Shown piece by piece: positions 44,307 to 46,690 of a DNA stretch of 46,690 nt (its first letter is position 1; the number at the start of each line of letters is the position of its first letter). This DNA comes from Tenacibaculum sp. 1_MG-2023 (GTDB lineage Bacteria > Bacteroidota > Bacteroidia > Flavobacteriales > Flavobacteriaceae). The DNA is taken from assembly GCF_030547425.1 (NCBI RefSeq), contig NZ_JAUORH010000022.1, positions 1 through 46,690 on the forward strand, in the 5' to 3' direction. The notes beneath the pieces were generated by a model. It did not search any database. It saw nothing but the letters and a program-made list of their open reading frames with translations, and had not been told where the DNA came from. The translations under genes were made by a program, and so were the position numbers.

Positions 44307-45074
44307 ATGAAAAAATTATTTTTAGCATCCATTGTAATGTGCTTTTTTTCAGTATCTCAAGCACAAACCAATGAAATTGGTAAACACGATTTGGTAGAAC
44401 TTACAGAAAAAATTTTTAAAAAGCATTATAAAGAAAACTATACAGCTGATCAAGTGAGAAAATCTAAAAGTCTTTTAGATAGTATCTTTCTTCATACAAA
44501 CACTTCTCATAGTATAGAAATAAAAGCAGACTACACAACTAAGACACCAAGTATTAAAACAGTAGTTTCGCAAGATAGTAATGTACGGGTAATTACGGCC
44601 TACCCACTTAACCTACCCGAAATAAAGATTGTTCAATATTCGAAGAACAAAGAACAGTTGTTTCTTTTTTCAGATTATGTAGTACAATTAAAATTAGAAG
44701 GTGAGGTAAGAATGCAAATTGATGCTATTTACAATTTAAATGAAGATACCTATTTATTTAGCTGTACCCGTTTTGGATTTTGGACCAATCCAGAAGATGT
44801 GCATGCTTTTACGGTCAATCTAATCTCAGGAAGTTTTAATTCAAATACCAACATGGTTTTTTCTGAAAAATTGGAAACGTTTTACCCTCAATTTCCTCCT
44901 GATATTGATACCAAACCTTATTTTAAAATAATCTTCAATAAAGAAGATAAAATCCTTACAACCCCTATTCATAAAGGTGGAGAAATAAAGGGAATACATC
45001 TATACAAATATGACAATGTAAAAAAAGAATTTACATCATTGGCCAAAGAAGAAGCTCCCTTAACGCAAAAATAA
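44307..45074 (+). CDS. Secreted protein of unknown function
   Basis: A 255-residue protein with a signal peptide (MKKLFLASIVMCFFSVSQAQ). The ATG at 44307 is preferred over an upstream TTG. The mature part starts helical and becomes beta-rich (YVVQLKLEGEVRMQIDAIYN, then TYLFSCTRFGFW). The family is not recognised. It lies between the IgaA-like gene (101 bp before) and a lipoprotein gene (12 bp after), so these genes may form one transcript. Confidence 0.6.
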   Translation: MKKLFLASIVMCFFSVSQAQTNEIGKHDLVELTEKIFKKHYKENYTADQVRKSKSLLDSIFLHTNTSHSIEIKADYTTKTPSIKTVVSQDSNVRVITAYPLNLPEIKIVQYSKNKEQLFLFSDYVVQLKLEGEVRMQIDAIYNLNEDTYLFSCTRFGFWTNPEDVHAFTVNLISGSFNSNTNMVFSEKLETFYPQFPPDIDTKPYFKIIFNKEDKILTTPIHKGGEIKGIHLYKYDNVKKEFTSLAKEEAPLTQK

Positions 45075-45086
45075 TGTAAAACAGTT

Positions 45087-46196
45087 ATGAAATCATTTTC
45101 CTTAAGTTGTTTATTTATAGTTTTAACTCTTGTGGGATGTAAAAAGACAGCCCCTGTTGATGAGTATTTAAAATTATATAAGGAAGCAACACATAAATTT
45201 CCCAATACGGTAACTAAAAAAGAACATGCTACGGGATTGGAATTAAACATCCCTTTTCATTACAATATTGAAAATGTAAATGCTCAGTTTAAAGAAGAGT
45301 TAAGAACAAACACCACGCCTTCTAAAATTTTTAAATTAGAATCAAACCTAATAAACTTTAACGGTTATGGTGGACGTGTTTATTTAATTGAAAACAGTCA
45401 AGCCGATGTAGTTTCAATGGATAAAATATTGAAAAAATATTCATCCCAGATAAAACATATAGTATATCAAGATGCGGAAAGTCTCATTTTTTATGATCGA
45501 TATATGGTCTATACAATGGTCTTTTTTCATTATATAGAAAAAGAAAGGGTTTACATTATTTTTGAAAGCACCAATGTTAGTCAAGGAAATAGTGTATCTA
45601 TTGACGGAAAAGGTAATTCACCATTATTGTCACAAGCAATGTACGATTTACAGGTTGCTAAAACACTGGTAGAAGAAAGACCTAAGATAAAATTAGATAC
45701 GGTATCCTGGAAAACATTTAAAAACAACCTAACAGGTAAGCAACGTCAGGCATATAAAGATGTAGCCTCACAAATAATAAAAGTTGCTGATACCATAGCT
45801 TTAAATACGGCTGATGAAAGTCCTTATGGCAAGATCATACCTTATGTAGGAATGATCAAGGTTCAAGAAAAAAGCCCTTTGCTAACAATTTTCAATACAA
45901 CAAGCTCTGAAAAAGAGATAACCCGATTACTTTCAAAAGAGATTGAAGCTATTGGTTATTATACAACTAGAGAATATAAGGTGCTGTTGTTGAATAGAGA
46001 AAAAAATGCCTTGGTTTTGGCTTTGGAACCCATCTATTTATCAGCACAAAGTGATTACGTTCACGTTTCTATTAATTTGTACACCAATAAAAAAGGAGAG
46101 CAATTTTTATTATATGTTTTTCCTGAAGATGAAGCCATGGCTTATTTCTATTCAAAATTTTTAGCTATAATCCAAAATACGGGTGAAGAAGTATAA
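45087..46196 (+). CDS. Lipoprotein of unknown function
   Basis: A 369-residue protein with a lipobox (LTLVGCKK, Cys at 18). The mature part has two halves of mixed alpha/beta fold; VYLIENSQADVVSMDKILKK and MVFFHYIEKERVYIIFE are typical stretches. No family is recognised. It starts 12 bp after the previous gene. After its stop, an extra short frame (VDEEYKAAKEVK, then TAA at 46241-46243) recalls the VDEYLKLYKEA after its own lipobox and may be a remnant. Confidence 0.6.
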   Translation: MKSFSLSCLFIVLTLVGCKKTAPVDEYLKLYKEATHKFPNTVTKKEHATGLELNIPFHYNIENVNAQFKEELRTNTTPSKIFKLESNLINFNGYGGRVYLIENSQADVVSMDKILKKYSSQIKHIVYQDAESLIFYDRYMVYTMVFFHYIEKERVYIIFESTNVSQGNSVSIDGKGNSPLLSQAMYDLQVAKTLVEERPKIKLDTVSWKTFKNNLTGKQRQAYKDVASQIIKVADTIALNTADESPYGKIIPYVGMIKVQEKSPLLTIFNTTSSEKEITRLLSKEIEAIGYYTTREYKVLLLNREKNALVLALEPIYLSAQSDYVHVSINLYTNKKGEQFLLYVFPEDEAMAYFYSKFLAIIQNTGEEV

Positions 46197-46355
46197 TCAG
46201 CACTGTTGATGAAGAGTACAAAGCTGCCAAAGAAGTGAAATAATATAATAGCCAACTTCATTATAAAATGAATACAACGAAAATAGACCTAAACTAATCG
46301 TCACAAAAGCTATAATTTTTTTGGGTGGATTAACAGGGGTTAGAAACGATTGTAT

Positions 46356-46580
46356 TTATTTTCTAGAAGCTCTTGCTTTTTGAATTTGTTGTTTACGATT
46401 TTCTTTTTGCAGGATAATGTCATTTTTTTCTTTATCAAACTCTTGCTGTGTTAAATTTCTGTTTTTTATTTCTGCCAAAGCTTGTTCAATAGCTTCTGGT
46501 ATGAATTTGTTTTTTTCGTGAAGTATGGTTATTAGTTCTCTATTAGAGTACTCCTTATATAATTTTTGTAATTCAGTCAT
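46356..46580 (-). CDS. Small cytoplasmic protein with Bacteroidota-type N-motif
   Basis: A 74-residue protein. The ATG at 46578-46580 is preferred over an upstream TTG. The N-terminal part YSNRELITILHEKNKFIPEA and EQALAEIKNR resembles a short helical motif that heads many Bacteroidota proteins (YSxxELxxIxxxxxxYxPEA). The rest is Lys/Gln-rich and probably helical. It starts 41 bp after the end of the repeated gene copy at the right edge. Confidence 0.6.
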   Translation of the reverse strand: MTELQKLYKEYSNRELITILHEKNKFIPEAIEQALAEIKNRNLTQQEFDKEKNDIILQKENRKQQIQKARASRK

Positions 46581-46613
46581 AACTGTCGTAATGTAAGAAC
46601 TCAAATAAAAGTT

Positions 46614-46685
46614 TTGAGTTATTAAGTTACGTTCTGTTTTATTTGTTTCCAGGTCATAGGCTCATTATTAATCATTCTAATAATA
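46614..46685 (-). repeat. Right copy of the 72-bp inverted repeat
   Basis: The reverse complement of this stretch is identical to bases 1-72. On this side five more bases are visible before the right edge. Confidence 0.9.
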
Positions 46686-46690
46686 GAGTT
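46622..46690 (-). CDS. C-terminal tail of the repeated gene, right copy (partial)
   Basis: Reading into the window from the right edge, the frame ends in the same residues as the left-edge copy (MINNEPMTWKQIKQNVT) with a TAA at 46622-46624. The two additional upstream codons here read Asn-Ser. The family is unrecognised; identical copies suggest a multicopy gene. Confidence 0.5.
   Translation of the reverse strand, partial: NSIIRMINNEPMTWKQIKQNVT

Overview
The window looks like chromosomal DNA of a marine-type flavobacterium (Bacteroidota, family Flavobacteriaceae, possibly Tenacibaculum-like). The evidence is its AT-rich composition, Bacteroidota-type promoter elements (TTG near -33 and TAnnTTTG near -7), a TonB-dependent receptor with a carboxypeptidase-like N-domain, a PorP/SprF-type fragment, and typical flavobacterial forms of gyrA, clpC and pgpH. 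Genus is a guess; family level is well supported. Both window ends carry the same 72-bp sequence in opposite orientation. Each copy holds the last codons of one repeated gene reading inward, so the window is either a contig that stops at a multicopy gene or a segment between inverted copies.

Layout. 0.1-9.2 kb: housekeeping and stress genes (ppx, sixA, pdxH, a TonB receptor with a TPR partner, an SGNH hydrolase, a DinB protein with an ArsR-like regulator, and an ohrR-ohr-nitroreductase peroxide operon with a clear operator). 9.2-13.8 kb: poorly characterised genes, two leucine-rich-repeat proteins of different classes, and two convergent small Cys-rich peptides with double-glycine-type leaders. 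14.0-16.6 kb: an arsenic operon (arsR, DUF6428-like, arsenate reductase, ACR3 pump) with two copies of a 16-bp operator-like element. 16.6-20.9 kb: an accessory stretch with a 600-bp gene-free region, a lipoprotein, a hydrolase, a probable abortive-infection pair and a 23-bp tandem array. 20.9-24.4 kb: a copper operon (HMA-AraC regulator, CopA, CopZ-like). 24.5-35.8 kb: core genes (clpC, gyrA, TPR protein, NlpC/P60 peptidase, thiolase, PgpH-like HD protein) and a Ser-Pro-Arg tRNA cluster.

36.1-46.6 kb is the most unusual region. Five secreted or membrane-anchored proteins of unknown function lie on the minus strand directly upstream of a TPR sensor kinase and a NarL/FixJ-type response regulator, in one direction and with tight spacing. 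Divergent from them is a gene for a 413-residue homologue of IgaA, the enterobacterial membrane regulator of the Rcs phosphorelay. It keeps the cytoplasmic segments and all five membrane helices but lacks the large periplasmic domain. Two further envelope proteins follow. I propose, as inference, that this is an Rcs-like envelope-sensing module built from non-orthologous parts.

All calls come from reading the sequence. No database search was run, and family names rest on motifs and remembered relatives.
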